64,000 bases of DNA from Microglena sp. YARC (GCA_022414725.1 JAJSRW010001615.1:26001-90000), one strand, 5' to 3'; shown: positions 9,236-19,039, counted from the stretch's first letter. A program made the numbers and translations. Notes: generated by a model not told the origin, from the letters alone.

Positions 9236-9430
9236 ACAAGAATAGCCTTCCAAAACAAAAATTGACACCTTGTACTCCCCAAACCCAAGAAAGGTGAATG
9301 TAAGAATAAACAGTGACACCATCTATCCCCAAAACCCCAAAACAGCCTGTGAGTGACACCATCTACCCCAAAAAGAACCATTGACACTTCGTACTCCCAA
9401 ACATAACAAGTGACATAGTCTACCCAAGCA
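9236..9430. repeat. Short tandem repeats with GTGACACCATCTACCCC unit
   Basis: Four to five imperfect units of 40-60 bp with GACACC(A/T)(T/C)(C/G)TAC-type cores in the intron after the HRD exon. They run into the partial donor copy at 9430-9446. A C-run occupies 9507-9536. Confidence 0.6.
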
Positions 9431-9446
9431 AGCTTACCCTGAGCAA
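9430..9446 (-). pseudogene. Partial copy of the HRD exon 3' edge with donor
   Basis: AAGCTTACCCTGAGCAA on the plus strand is identical to 9564-9580, i.e. the exon end LLR plus GTAAGCTT. GATTGAAGAT repeats follow. It lies downstream of the true donor. Confidence 0.6.
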
Positions 9447-9571
9447 GATGATTGAAGATGATTGAAGATGATTGAATGACACATAGCCCAAATAGAAACC
9501 CCCCTTAGCCCCCCCCCCCCCCCCCCCCCCCCCCCACACACACACACCACACCACTCACACGCAAGCTTAC

Positions 9572-9613
9572 CCTGAGCAAAATGTTCTCCAACTTCAGGT
9601 CGCGGTGAATGAC
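9572..9613 (-). CDS. Kinase micro-exon: catalytic loop HRD
   Basis: A 42-nt exon between CCCCAG and GTAAGC encodes exactly VIHRDLKLENILLR. It contains the HRD catalytic aspartate, the loop lysine (DLK) and the asparagine that binds magnesium (subdomain VIb). Both ends are phase 0 and fit the flanking exons. A partial second copy of its donor edge (AAGCTTACCCTGAGCAA on the plus strand) is seen at 9430-9446. On the sense strand the upstream intron is C-rich and the downstream one G-rich. Confidence 0.88.
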
Positions 9614-9990
9614 CTGGGGGAAGAAGAAGAAGGGGGGTGGAGGTGTGTGTGTGTGATGGGGGGGTATTGAAACATACTGCATCATAGTTGGGGGAGGGTA
9701 AGAGGGTGAGAGTGTGGGGGGTTGAGAGGGTGGGAAGGTGAGAGGGCGAGAGGGTAGAATGGTGAGAGAGTGTGCGTGTATGTTACAGTCCCGGGGTAGG
9801 CCAAATAGGCTAAAGGGACTTGCCCAAGCATTACAGGAAAACTTTAAAAAAATGAGGGCAAGAGGGTGGGTACCAGCGAACCGCAAAGAAAGATAACGCC
9901 TGGAGGGGCGTGGTGTCAAATGGACCCTCATGTGAGCAGCAGCTGGGGAAAGTCACCATGGCAGACATAGTAAGTGTCACCCTCCAGGCA
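9614..9990. other. Intron with G-rich tract, dispersed element and SINE tail
   Basis: 9620-9770 is G/A-rich (GAGAGGGTGGGAAGGTGAG), C/T-rich on the kinase sense strand. 9790-9835 is a copy of the 45-bp element. 9886-9945 is an inverted SINE body tail (CGCCTGGAGGGGCGTGGTG). No gene seen. Confidence 0.6.
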
Positions 9991-10079
9991 GAAGGGACTT
10001 GGTCATGGGACGTGTGGCAAGAATGCTGGTACAGGAGCCAACCTCTTTTGCACTAGCTCACAATGCACTGACGACACCA

Positions 10080-11390
10080 AACCAAACCAAAACAGCCACC
10101 TACTAGCATGGGATGGTGTGGGTGGCATGGCATGGGATAGGGTGGGAAGGGGTGGCATAGCGTGGGGTGGGCACCAGTATTGTACTAGCTAACGATGCAC
10201 TGAAGACACCAAACCAAAACGGCCACGTGGGTGGCATGGCATGGGGTGGGAAGGGGTGGTATGGGGTGGCGTTGGGCACCAGTATTGTACTAGCTAACGA
10301 TGCACTGAAGACACCAAACCAAAACGGCCACGTGGGTGGCATGGCATGGGGTGGGAAGGGGTGGTATGGGGTGGCGTTGGGCACCAGTATTGTACTAGCT
10401 AACGATGCACTGAAGACATCAAACCAAAACGGCCACGTGGGTGGCATGGCATGGGGTGGGAAGGGGTGGTATGGGGTGGCGTTGGGCGCCAGTATTGTAC
10501 TAGCTAACGATGCACTGAAGACATCAAACCAAAACGGCCACGTGGGTGGCATGGCATGGGGTGGGAAGGGGTGGTATGGGGTGGCGTTGGGCACCAGTAT
10601 TGTACTAGCTAACGATGCACTGAAGACACCAAACCAAAACGGCCACGTGGGTGGCATGGCATGGGGTGGGAAGGGGTGGTATGAGGTGGCGTTGGGCGCC
10701 AGTATTGTACTAGCTAACGATGCACTGAAGACATCAAACCAAAGTGGCCACTTACCGAAATGGGGGGGTGTGGGTGGCATGGCGTGGGGTGGGTACCAGC
10801 ACTGTATGAGTTCATGATGCACTGAAAGCAGCTAACAAAACCGAACCAAAACGGCCATGTATCGGCATGGGGTGGTGTGGGTGGCATGGCGTGGGGTGGG
10901 TATTAGCACTGTTTGAGTTCATGATGCACTGAAAGCAGCTAACAAAACCAAACCAAAACGGCCACGTACCGGCATGGGGTGGTGTGGGTGGCATGGCGTG
11001 GGGTGGGTACCAGCACTGTTTGAGTTCATGATGCACTGAAAGCAGCTAACAAAATCAAACCAAAACGGCCACGTACCGGCATGAGGTGGCGTGGGTGGCA
11101 AGGCGTGGGGTGGTAACCAGTATTGTACCCAAGTTAACGATGCACTGAAGACACCAAACCAAACCAAAACGGCCACGTACCGGCATGAGGTGGCGTGGGT
11201 GGCATGGCGTGGGGCGGTAACCAGTATTGTACCCAAGTTAACGATGCACTGAAGACACCAAACCAAACCAAAACGGACACCTACCGGCATGGGGTGGCGT
11301 GGGTGGCATGGCGTGGGGCGGTAACCAGTATTGTACCCAAGTTAACGATGCACTGAAGATCCCTAGCAATTAACCAAAACGGCCACCTAC
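10080..11390 (-). repeat. 105-bp minisatellite made from the hinge-exon donor junction
   Basis: About twelve units. Those at 10171-10795 are exactly 105 bp apart. Each has CGATGCACTGAAGACACC, ACCAAAACGGCCACGTACC and GGCATGG..GTGGGTGGCATGG segments. ACCAAAACGGCCACCTACCA is the sense-reverse of the exon border PM|GTAGGTGGCCGTTTTGG at 11375-11393, so the units carry the donor junction. In the left units the GTACGTGG donor is lost by deletion; in the right units (10850-11290) it is kept as ACGTACCGGCATG. All lie downstream of the exon. Confidence 0.82.
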
Positions 11391-11525
11391 CATAGGGAGG
11401 GACTTGTGGAGATACGCAAGAGCCCCAGCAATATTGATGCACCATCGAAGACCATCCATGGGAGAGTACAGCTGCTTATGTGGCGTCATCATTTGCATCA
11501 TCACCAGATTCTGCAGTGTCCCACC
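11391..11525 (-). CDS. Kinase exon: hinge to helix E (subdomains V-VIa)
   Basis: This 135-nt, 45-codon exon is phase 0 at both ends, bounded by TTCAG upstream and GTAGGTGG downstream. It encodes GGTLQNLVMMQMM at its start and LRWCINIAGALAYLHKSLPM at its end, the classical hinge Gly-Gly and the helix before the catalytic loop. The next exon begins VIHRD, giving ALAYLHKSLPM|VIHRD, as in TKL kinases. The donor side (GTAGGTGGCCGTTTTGG on the minus strand) is the ancestor of the 105-bp minisatellite at 10080-11390. Confidence 0.85.
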
Positions 11526-11569
11526 CTGAAAGTGATACACACAGTCTGATGTTGAATGATTCACACATA

Positions 11570-11730
11570 GGGCCTGGTTGGTTTGGTTTGGTTTGGGGTA
11601 GCATCATTTGGGTTGGGCTGGGTTGGTTTGGGATAAGCTGGGCTGGGTTGGGTTTGGCTTGCATGGGGTGGTGGGAGAGTACAACTGCCTTAGCGTCATC
11701 TTTTTTTTTTTTTTTTTTAACTTCATAATT
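11570..11730. repeat. GGTTTGGTTTGGG-type repeats and T-run
   Basis: Short imperfect TTGGGTTGGGCTGGGTTGG repeats, then an 18-T run at 11701-11718, in the intron upstream of the hinge exon. Part (GTGGGAGAGTACAACTG..TAGCGTCATC, 11670-11700) is a copy of exon sequence 11459-11490, another partial duplicate of the hinge exon. Confidence 0.65.
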
Positions 11731-11804
11731 TCATTATTTCATTATGCTTAAGAGACATCATCCCCAGATTAAAATTCATCAATGGGGTTCAGTTCATCAA
11801 AACT

Positions 11805-12640
11805 ACAAGACAGTGAACCACCTGCCCCCCTGGCCTCCTGGCTCCTGGCCCACTGGCCCTCTGGCCTACCTACAAGATAGTGAACCACCTGCCCCCCTGC
11901 CCCCTGGCCTCCTGGCCCACTGGCCTACCTACAAGACAGTGAACCACCTGCCCCCCTGCCCCCCTGGCCTCCTGGCTCCTGGCCCACTGGCCTACCTACA
12001 AGACAGTGAACCACCTGCCCCCCTGCCCCCCTGGCCTCCTGGCTCCTGGCCCACTGGCCTACCTACAAGACAGTGAACCACCTGCCCCCTGGCCTCCTGG
12101 CTCCTGGCCCACTGGCCCTCTGGCCCTCTGGCCTACCTACAAGCAGTGAACCACCTGCCCCCCTGCCCCCCTGGCCTCCTGGCTCCTGGCCCACTGGCCT
12201 ACCTACAAGACAGTGAACCACCTGCCCCCCTGCCCCCCTGGCCTCCTGGCTCCTGGCCCACTGGCCCTCTGGCCTACCTACAAGACAGTGAACCACCTGC
12301 CCCCCTGCCCCCCTGGCCTCCTGGCTCCTGGCCCACTGGCCTACCTACAAGACAGTGAACCACCTGCCCCCCTGCCCCCCTGGCCTCCTGGCTCCTGGCC
12401 CACTGGCCTACCTACAAGACAGTGAACCACCTGCCCCCCTGCCCCCCTGGCCTCCTGGCTCCTGGCTCCTGGCCCACTGGCCCTCTGGCCTACCTACAAG
12501 ACAGTGAACCACCTGCCCCCCTGCCCCCCTGGCCTCCTGGCTCCTGGCCCACTGGCCTACCTACAAGACAGTGAACCACCTGCCCCCCTGCCCCCCTGGC
12601 GTCCTGGCTCCTGGCCCACTGGCCTACCTACAAGAGAACC
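11805..12640. repeat. 67-bp minisatellite (CTACCTACAAGACAGTGAACC)
   Basis: About twelve units of ACAAGACAGTGAACCACCTG, CCCCCTGCCCCCCTGGCCTC and CTGGCTCCTGGCCCACTGG. Length variants add CCCTCTGG. C-rich on plus, G-rich on the kinase sense strand. It is inside the helix C/hinge intron. Frames through it are Pro/Leu-rich artefacts. Confidence 0.93.
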
Positions 12641-13850
12641 CCATTGAAAAAGCTTTTTAGACCTTCCTGTCATGGTTGGGCAAGTCCCTTTGGCCTACTT
12701 GGCCTACCCCTGGACTGCAACATCCATCCATCCAAATGATGCACAGAGCCTGGTGTTGAATGAGAAAACTTGGGTGAGGAATAAATATGGCATGCAATTT
12801 AATGATAAAATTCATAAATTAATGATATGTCTCCAATGGTGCATAATCCCCAAAACGCCCTAATTCGGGAAAAGAGTGTAGGACAGAGCCGTACACACCC
12901 CAAAATGCTCAGAATCGAATTTTGAGTAGATAGCGTTTCTCATCAGTGTTTCAGCTAGACGCGCAGCTATTTTTTGTTCTGATGGGCATTCGGTCGGGAG
13001 CAGCCCAGGCCGGCAGGCAGTTGGCAGAACACGAGATGTACGAAATATTTTGGGACAAATTCAATCCGCGTCAAATAAAAGGTTGCGCGAGATATCGCGA
13101 AACAAGTTTCCGCGGGACAAAAGGCATATCTAGCCCCTACCGCAAGGTCGGAGGCTGCGCTTCAGCCTCGGCTTCTGAGTGAACTGCAATAGCAATTCCA
13201 CCTGCCATTTCGGCCGATACCAGCGTTCCACCTGCCAGTTCGGTCTATACCTGGAAAATTTCCAAATCAAAATCTTCTGATGTCGATGTTTGATGAGAAA
13301 AGAAAAAAAAGTTTGTTTTTTGAATATTTTTTTTAATTGGGATTTGAAATTTGAAATTTCAATTTTTTTCGAAAAGTGATTCCGTTCCCTTCGCTGAAAA
13401 GACTGAGACACAAAACGATGCAGTTGCGGCTGTGCAGCTTGTAAACTAATTAGGGACTCCTAAATTGGCCCAAAATGTGCAAATACCCAGTGATTTTTGG
13501 CTTTGTACAGTCTGTACTGCCTGCACAGTATCTTCCATAACCTGCTGCGACAATGACTTGAAATGGAAGATGTGAAAAACAGGCCTACCTAATTCAATTT
13601 TCAAAAAAATTAAATTGACTGCGTTTGGCTCAGTCCATTATTTGTGTAAAATCAGTCCTGAATTAGGGACCCCCATAGTGAAGAAAAAAAAGGGTTTACT
13701 TCATCTGGTTCAAACACCCTGAGCATACCCAAATCCAAGTATTTATATGTTGAGCTGATGTGGTTAAGCAACTTAGTAGCATTTTTTTGTTTTCACCGGA
13801 CTATAGTCCATGGGTCTAAACCTTCTGTCCCAAAAGGCCAATAATTAGGC
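12640..13850. other. Intronic sequence without recognised gene
   Basis: 12669-12713 is an inverted copy of the 45-bp element. 12950-13200 is higher in GC, with a short palindrome GAGGCTGCGCTTCAGCCTC near 13150 and an open plus frame of 78 codons (LDAQLFFVLMGIRSGAAQAG) that I cannot assign. 13280-13850 is AT-rich, with no coding signal seen. Confidence 0.4.
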
Positions 13851-14050
13851 ACCATTGGAGATAAGTATCAAAAAGTGGGTTTTGTAGCTTATGGTTTTAG
13901 GCCTCCTCCAGTGACAGCATCTTTATAGCTCCTATAGCTTATAAGAGCCATTTAGGGCGAAACTTTATCATTACTTTCATAACGGCAATTTGGACCAAAA
14001 TGGGGTCAAAAGTATATATATATATATATATATAGCGGAGAAAAAAACTG
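13850..14050 (-). mobile_element. Diverged copy of MITE-B (hAT-like)
   Basis: On the minus strand it starts CAGTTTTTTTCTCC and shares TTTTGACCCC, GTTTCGCC, GCTGTC..TGGAGGAGGCCTA and AAGCTA..AAA with the element at 16970-17155, in the same order. A (TA)n run of 24 bp replaces the CTATATATAG. The left limit is approximate and no target duplication was found. Confidence 0.5.
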
Positions 14051-14099
14051 CTAACTTGAGCGATTAACAACACAAAGCGTCACGCATATATGATAACTA

Positions 14100-14947
14100 T
14101 CCAGGGGTAACTGAATAGGTTACTGGGACTCGCCCAACAAAAACCAATCATGATCAGAGCTTTTTTTTTGCGGAGCCCGCCCTCCAGACTTGCGCAGTTG
14201 AGGAGTGCTATCTTGGATTCCATGTTAGAGTACCACACACACAAACACACACACACCTCACTCACCCAGACACCCCCCCACACACCTCTGCAGTTGAGGA
14301 GTACTGCCTTGGATTCCATGCTAGAGTCCACCTTTCCTTTCCAACTTCTGTCCTCCTCCACCACTTCCTTCCGCCCCTCGTAACCTTCTCCCCCCACTGG
14401 CATTGCCCGAGGACCCCCTCTGATAGCTTCCTAAAGACATGCCGACTTGGCATACGTCTTTCTTTCTTTCTTTCTGAATGCAGTCTGCTCTGAGGAGCTG
14501 CAGTAGTGCTCATTGTTTTTTTTCGTGCAACATGTTGCAAATTGAGCGACGCGCTGCACCCTGAACCCCGCGGAGCACGGAGGTCAATGGGGTCTGGGGG
14601 GGGCATTACTGACTAGTTTAGCCGGACCCATGCGCCACCAAGCAATGACGGAATGGCGAGGCGACGTTGGAAATCCAAAACAGAGGTTGTACCAGGAGTA
14701 AAATAAATTGACCCCTTATGCCTCAAATACTCACCCACCCACATTACCCACCCATTCACCCCCCCACATGACCCACCCATTCACACACCCACACTACCCA
14801 CCCATTCACACACACATATTACCCACCCATTTACCCACCCATACAAAAGAACAGTGGTTGTAGTAGTGTGTACACTACTCATGTTTACTCCGCCCACAAA
14901 TGGTCACCAGCCTGCAGACTGTGAAAACATACACGAGGTCAACTCAC
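14100..14947. other. Intronic sequence downstream of the helix-C exon
   Basis: Holds a diverged 45-bp element (14100-14138), two copies of a unit with GCGCAGTTGAGGAGT..TGGATTCCATG..TAGAGT (14196-14230, 14288-14325), a CTTTCTTTCTTT run (14457-14475) and CACCCACCCATTCAC repeats (14735-14845). 14612-14680 is similar to 34530-34595. No coding region recognised. Confidence 0.5.
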
Positions 14948-15070
14948 CTCCATCATCTCACAGACCAAGAAAATTGAGTTTCTGCGCTTCTTCGCATCAC
15001 TTGTGTCGGACGATCCAAAGCCAATGTAGCGCATGATGTTGGGGTGCTCAAGCTTGCGAAGGAGATTAAC
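14948..15070 (-). CDS. Kinase exon: helix C to hinge (subdomains III-V)
   Basis: The exon is 123 nt, phase 0 at both ends, between CTCCAG and GTGAGT. It encodes VNLLRKLEHPNIMRYIGFG, then a Ser/Asp/Lys/Arg-rich linker, then IFLVCEMME. The LLRKLEHPNI motif and the hydrophobic strand leading into the hinge are typical of TKL kinases. Joined to the previous exon it gives SFMSE|VNLLRKLEH, and to the next MME|GGTLQNL, both natural kinase sequences. At least seven imperfect copies of its 5' edge with the adjoining acceptor intron lie upstream between 15197 and 16690. Confidence 0.83.
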
Positions 15071-15242
15071 CTGGAGCACGACATCCACAATGTCAATGTG
15101 AATGCATGTATGTATGTATGTATGTTTGTTTTTCTGTCTGTATGTTCCAATCCAGGGGTAGGCCAAATAGGGACTTGCCCAACTATGACAGGAATGGTCA
15201 AGCTTGTGCAGGAGAACAACCTGGAGCATGGCATCCACAATG

Positions 15243-15780
15243 TGAATGTGTCTGTTTGTATGTATGTATGTATGTATGTATGTATGTATGTATGTATGTA
15301 TGTATGTGTTTATGTATTTACGTACGTATGTGTTTACGTATGTATGTATGTATGTATGTATGTATGTATGTATGTATGTATGTATGTATGTGTTTATGTA
15401 TTTACGTACGTATGTGTTTATGTATGTATGTATGTATGTATGTATGTATGTATGTATGTATGTATGTATGTATGTATGTACGAGTTTATGTATTTACGTA
15501 CGTATGTGTTTATGTATGTATGTATGTATGTATGTATGTATGTATGTATGTATGTATGTATGTATGTATGTATTTATGTATGTATGTGTTTATGTATTTA
15601 CGTATGTATGTGTTTATGTATGTATGTATGTATGTATGTATGTGTGTATGTATGTATGTATGTATGTATGTATGTGTTTATGTATTTACGTACGTATGTG
15701 TGTATGTATGTATGTATGTATGTATGTATGTATGTATGTATGTATGTATGTATGTATGCATGTATGTTTTCTGTATGTAT
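15243..15780. repeat. (TGTA)n microsatellite
   Basis: More than 500 bp of GTAT tetranucleotide with interspersed GTTTATGTATTTACGTACG variants. Frames read Cys-Met-Tyr-Val repeats on plus and His-Thr-Tyr-Ile on minus. Another run lies at 15100-15130, and a (CTGT)n run at 16055-16300. Confidence 0.95.
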
Positions 15781-16054
15781 GCTCCAATCCAGGGGTAGGC
15801 CAAATAGGGACTTGCCCAACCGTGACAGGAATGCTCATTCTTGCGCAGGAGATTAACCTGGAGCACGACATCCACAATGCAAATGTGTCTGTCTGCTTGT
15901 CTGTTTGTCTGTCTGTCTGTTTTTCTGTGTGTTTTTCTGTATGTATGTTCCAATCCAGGGGTAGGCCAAATAAGGTCTTGCCCAACCGTGACAGGAATGA
16001 TTAAGCTTGCGCAGGAGAACAGCCTGGAGCATGACATCCACAATGTCAAGGTGT

Positions 16055-16229
16055 CTGTCTGTCTGCCTGTCTGTGTGTGTGTCTGTCTGTCTGTTTTTCT
16101 GTCTGTATGTTCTAATCCAGGGGTTAGCCAAATAGGGGCTTGCCCAACCGTGACAGGAATGCTCAAGCTTGCGCAGGAGATTAACCTGGAGCACGACATC
16201 CACAATGCAAATGTGTCCATCTGTTTGCC

Positions 16230-16286
<57 letters not shown>

Positions 16287-16300
16287 GTTTTTCTGTCTGT
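16055..16300. repeat. (CTGT)n microsatellite
   Basis: CTGTCTGT runs separating junction copies in the same array as 15197-16690. It is the TGTA run's counterpart in later units, which suggests the tetranucleotide mutated before unit duplication. Confidence 0.93.
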
Positions 16301-16794
16301 ATGTTCCAATCCAGGGGTAAGCCAAATAGGGACATGCCCGACCGTGACAGGAATGCTCAAGCTTGCGCAGGAGAACAACCTGGAGCACAACATCCAAATT
16401 GTGAATGGATATATTGCATTGCATTGTGTGTGGTAGCAGTGATTACATTGTCTGTGAGAGCAGTGATTGCACTGTATGTGAAGTAGGCATTTTCATTTCA
16501 GCGATCATTGTTGCACTCATTTAAATGCTAAAGCTTGTGCAGGAGGACAACCTGGAGCATGGTATCCAAAATGTGAATGGATATATTGAATTGCATTGTA
16601 TTTTATAGCAGGCATTGCCGTTCCAGCGATCAATGTTACACTCATTTGAAAGCTCAAGCTTGCGCAGGAGAACAACCTGAAGCATGTCAATTCTTAAAAC
16701 CACGCCCCACCAGGCGTTATCATTGTTATGCTGTTGTGTTATTGTGCTGTGCTGTGTTGTGTTGTGTTGTACTCTAACTGGAGTGGTGCTCAGG

Positions 16795-16860
16795 TACAAT
16801 GTGCAAGCTGATGCCATGCATAACATACCTCACTCACGAAGCTGTTGTGTTGTTGTGTTT
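16795..16860 (-). repeat. Copy of the Gly-loop exon 3' edge with donor
   Basis: AACATACCTCACTCACGAAGCTGT matches 17156-17179 (exon end DSFMSE with GTATG). The preceding AATGTGCAAGCTGATGCCATGCAT recurs at 16918-16942, immediately left of MITE-B. So the tandem duplication preceded insertion of the MITE. Confidence 0.68.
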
Positions 16861-16969
16861 TAGTGCTGTGCTGTGCTGTGTCCTTGTGTTGTGCTGTTTG
16901 CATGTGGTGCTTACGTGCAATGTGCAAGCTGATGCCATGCATGATGCATTACATACCTCCAGGGTTTTT

Positions 16970-17155
16970 CCCCCCCTATATATAGCGATCGCTAGTTTTG
17001 ACCCCGTTTTTGAAAATTGGCGCTGTACAAATGTAAAAAATGGTTTTTGTTTCGCCATAAAAATCTTTAAAAAGCACTGAAAACGCTGTCCCTAGAGGAG
17101 GCCTATACCCTTCAGCTAGAAAAAAACCTCTTTCAGATTTGGAAAAAAAGCCCTG
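16970..17155. mobile_element. MITE-B: hAT-like non-autonomous element with 8-bp target duplication
   Basis: Starts CAGGGTTTTTCC and ends GGAAAAAAAGCCCTG, an imperfect inverted pair. CATACCTC is present directly on both sides (16962-16969 and 17156-17163), an 8-bp target-site duplication typical of hAT transposons (family knowledge). Internal CTATATATAGCGATCGCTAG is palindromic. On the minus strand the target is GAGGTATG, the last exon bases plus the GT donor of the kinase Gly-loop exon, so the insertion duplicated a splice donor. No ORF. Relatives at 39403-39496 and 13850-14050. Confidence 0.8.
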
Positions 17156-17160
17156 CATAC

Positions 17161-17294
17161 CTCACTCATAAAGCTGTCAACGTCATCAGGATTCTGCATG
17201 ATGCCAGGCTTCAGCTTCTTCACCGCCACGGTATTTTTCTCTCCTCCTTTGTCTGTGTACTCGCACTTTTCAACATAAGCAAAAGCACCTTCAC
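17161..17294 (-). CDS. Kinase exon: glycine-rich loop and VAVK lysine (subdomains I-II, start of helix C)
   Basis: This 134-nt exon starts after TTTAG and ends at GAG|GTATG. It begins with two bases completing a Gly codon and then encodes EGAFAYVEKCEYTDKGG, followed by the ATP-binding VAVKKLKPG and ending DSFMSE, where E is the likely helix-C glutamate. This is the ATP-binding N-lobe. The donor lies inside the 8-bp target duplication of a hAT-like MITE immediately downstream (16970-17155). About seven partial copies of the 5' half lie upstream at 17295-18040. An earlier exon must exist because the first codon is split. Confidence 0.82.
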
Positions 17295-18040
17295 CTAAAA
17301 CATCAAGTGGGAGGAGGGCGTGGGTGAGGGATACACTTGTGTGAGTTTGTCTGTGTACTCGCGCTTTCCAACAAACGCAAAAGCACCTTCACCTAAAGCA
17401 ACAAGTGGGTGGAGGGCATGAGCGAGGGAGACACAATTGTGTGAGTTTTTCTGTGTACTCGCACTTTTCAACAAACGCAAAAGCACCTTCACCTGAAGCA
17501 TTAAGTGAGATGAGGCCATGGGTGGAGGGATACACTTGTGTGAGTGCGTCTGTGTACTTGCGCTTTCCAACAAAAGTAAAAGCACCTTCACCTAAAGCAA
17601 CAAGTGGGTGGAGGGCATGAGCGAGGGAGACACGATTGTGTGAGTGCGTCTGTGTACTCGCATTTTTCAAAAAAGCAAAAGCACCATCCCCTAAAGCATC
17701 AAGTGAGAGGAGGCCATGGGTGGGGGAGATACGATTGTGTGAGTTTGTCAGTGCACTCGCACTTTCCAATGAAAGCAAAAGCACCTTCCTCTAAAGCAAC
17801 AAGCAAGTGGAGGGCATGAGCGAGGGAGACACGATTGTGTGAGTTTGTCTGTGTGCTCGCACTTTTCAACAAAAGCAAAGCACCTTCCCATGAAGCAACA
17901 AGCAAGTGGAGGGCATGGGTGGGGGAGATACGATTGTGTGAGTTTGTCTGTGTACTCACACTTTTCAACAAACACAAAAGCACCTTCACCTAAATCACCA
18001 AGTGGGTGGAGGGCGTGGGTGGGGGAGGTCCAATTGTGTG
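17295..18040 (-). repeat. 98-100-bp minisatellite made from the Gly-loop exon acceptor junction
   Basis: Seven copies (blocks ending near 17391, 17492, 17590, 17690, 17788, 17888, 17989) carry GEGAFAFVGK(R/S)(E/A)YT-like translation preceded by a T-rich AG, then GACAAACTCACACAATTGT, then GAGGGCATGAGCGAGGGAG. They match the first 45-50 nt of exon 17161-17294 with its acceptor. They are upstream of the real exon and lack its VAVK half and donor. Confidence 0.85.
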
Positions 18041-18297
18041 AGTTTGTGTGTGTATGCGTATTTATACGTATGTGTATGTGTGTGCATATGTGTGTGTATG
18101 TGTGTGTGTATGCGTATCAGTGTTTGTTTATGCTCGTGTGTATGTTCATGCCTGTGTATTCGTAAGTGCGTGTGTGTGAAAGTGTGGGTAACCCCTTAGG
18201 AAAGTCTCATGACAATATGAAATTCCATGGATGTATGCGATATAGCTTTACAGTTGTTGAAAACACATGTATGGTGGCAACACATCTCATAGTGGCC
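18041..18297. other. TG/TATG-rich flank, no gene seen
   Basis: 18045-18180 is TGTGTATGCG-type simple sequence, then unique AT-balanced sequence without coding signal up to MITE-A copy 2. Confidence 0.6.
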
Positions 18298-18481
18298 GGG
18301 ACCGGCATATCATGTTATGTCGACCAAAGGCGAGTATAATATCATATGATATCATACAAATTGCATCATATGATATTGTATATAAATGGTAACTTTGGCC
18401 TAGTCAGACTTCCGGCATCATATGTTATCGTTTGATATCATGTGATGACACGATATCATATGATATGGTATTGCCGTTCCC
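18298..18481 (+). mobile_element. MITE-A copy 2
   Basis: About 184 bp. Starts GGGACCGGCATATCATG and ends TATTGCCGTTCCC, followed by TA. Contains GACCAAAGGCGAGTA, CATATGATATTGTATATAAA and TAACTTTGGCCTAGTCAGAC. The arms are rich in the palindrome ATATCATATGATAT. No ORF. Confidence 0.8.
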
Positions 18482-18484
18482 TAC

Positions 18485-18588
18485 TTATGTGTGGTGTGTG
18501 GTGTGGTACGTGTGGACCAGAGACCCTGGCCACAGTATGCAGGTCAGCTTGAATCTGCGCGGTGAGTAAGGGTGGTCTGGGAAGGTGC

Positions 18589-18623
<35 letters not shown>

Positions 18624-18831
18624 TGGTTGTGGTGTGTGTTGTGCTGTGTTGTGTGTGTGTGGTGTGTGTGGTGTGGTACGTGTGGACTATAGAGCCCCTG
18701 GCCACAGTCTACAGGTCAGCTTGAATCCGCGTGGTGAGTAAGGGTGGTCTAAGAGGGTGCGGTGTGTGTGTGTGTGTGTGTGTGGTGTGGTATGGTTGTG
18801 GTGTGTGGTGTGGTGTGTGGTGTGTGTGTGT

Positions 18832-18878
<47 letters not shown>

Positions 18879-18900
18879 TGTGGTGAGTGTTAGCAAATCG
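18485..18900. repeat. (TG)n with two copies of a CAGGTCAGCTTGAATC junction-like unit
   Basis: Two units (18505-18590 and 18685-18765) share GTGGAC..CTGGCCACAGT, CAGGTCAGCTTGAATC and CGTGGTGAGTAAGGGTGG, followed by (TG)n. On the plus strand CAG...GTGAGTAAG looks like a tiny exon with donor; on the minus strand nothing is recognisable. It may be another exon-edge repeat of an unidentified exon. Confidence 0.55.
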
Positions 18901-19039
18901 TACTAGCACGAAACGTGCTACAAACGTCATAACACGTAACAAAATGTGCTAGCATGAAACATACTACAAAAGCCCTAGCACGTAAGCTTTTGAAGGCCAT
19001 CTACATGATTCACGTTAGAAAAGAACACGCGAAGCCTGG

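Larger units (their letters stand above)
15197..16690 (-). repeat. Seven copies of the helix-C exon 5' edge with acceptor, interleaved with tetranucleotide runs
   Basis: CAAGCTTGCGCAGGAGA(T/A)(T/C)AACCTGGAGCA(C/T)(G)ACATCCACAATG occurs at about 15197-15242, 15833-15880, 15999-16045, 16164-16209, 16357-16400, 16528-16574 and 16648-16690. It matches exon start VNLLRKLE plus CTCCAG and upstream intron (15048-15092). Between the first five copies lies a (TGTA)n or (CTGT)n run and one 45-bp element. All are upstream of the real exon, and each keeps an AG acceptor. Confidence 0.82.
304..17294 (-). other. TKL-type protein kinase gene locus, at least seven exons, both ends missing
   Basis: Seven short exons on the minus strand read in order as a protein kinase domain: GEGAFAYVEK, VAVKKLKP, helix-C SFMSE, hinge VCEMMEGG, HRDLKLEN, ADFGLAAF and TGSLMYM. 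Exon junctions from the Gly loop to the activation-segment insert keep a consistent reading phase, which strongly supports one gene. The order and the long insert after DFG resemble the expanded tyrosine-kinase-like kinases of green algae (family knowledge). The enzyme would phosphorylate Ser/Thr or Tyr on an unknown substrate. The residues preceding the Gly loop, the APE motif and the C-lobe are not visible, so the gene is partial in this window. Introns are filled with minisatellites, many built from copies of the exon edges. Confidence 0.8.

Noticed and set aside
10080..12640. CRISPR-like array
   Set aside because: Units are contiguous tandem repeats without unique spacers, in a eukaryotic intron.
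15044..16004. Cys-Met-Tyr-Val open frames of 230-270 codons
   Set aside because: Translation of (TGTA)n; the ends only overlap the exon-edge copies on the opposite strand.
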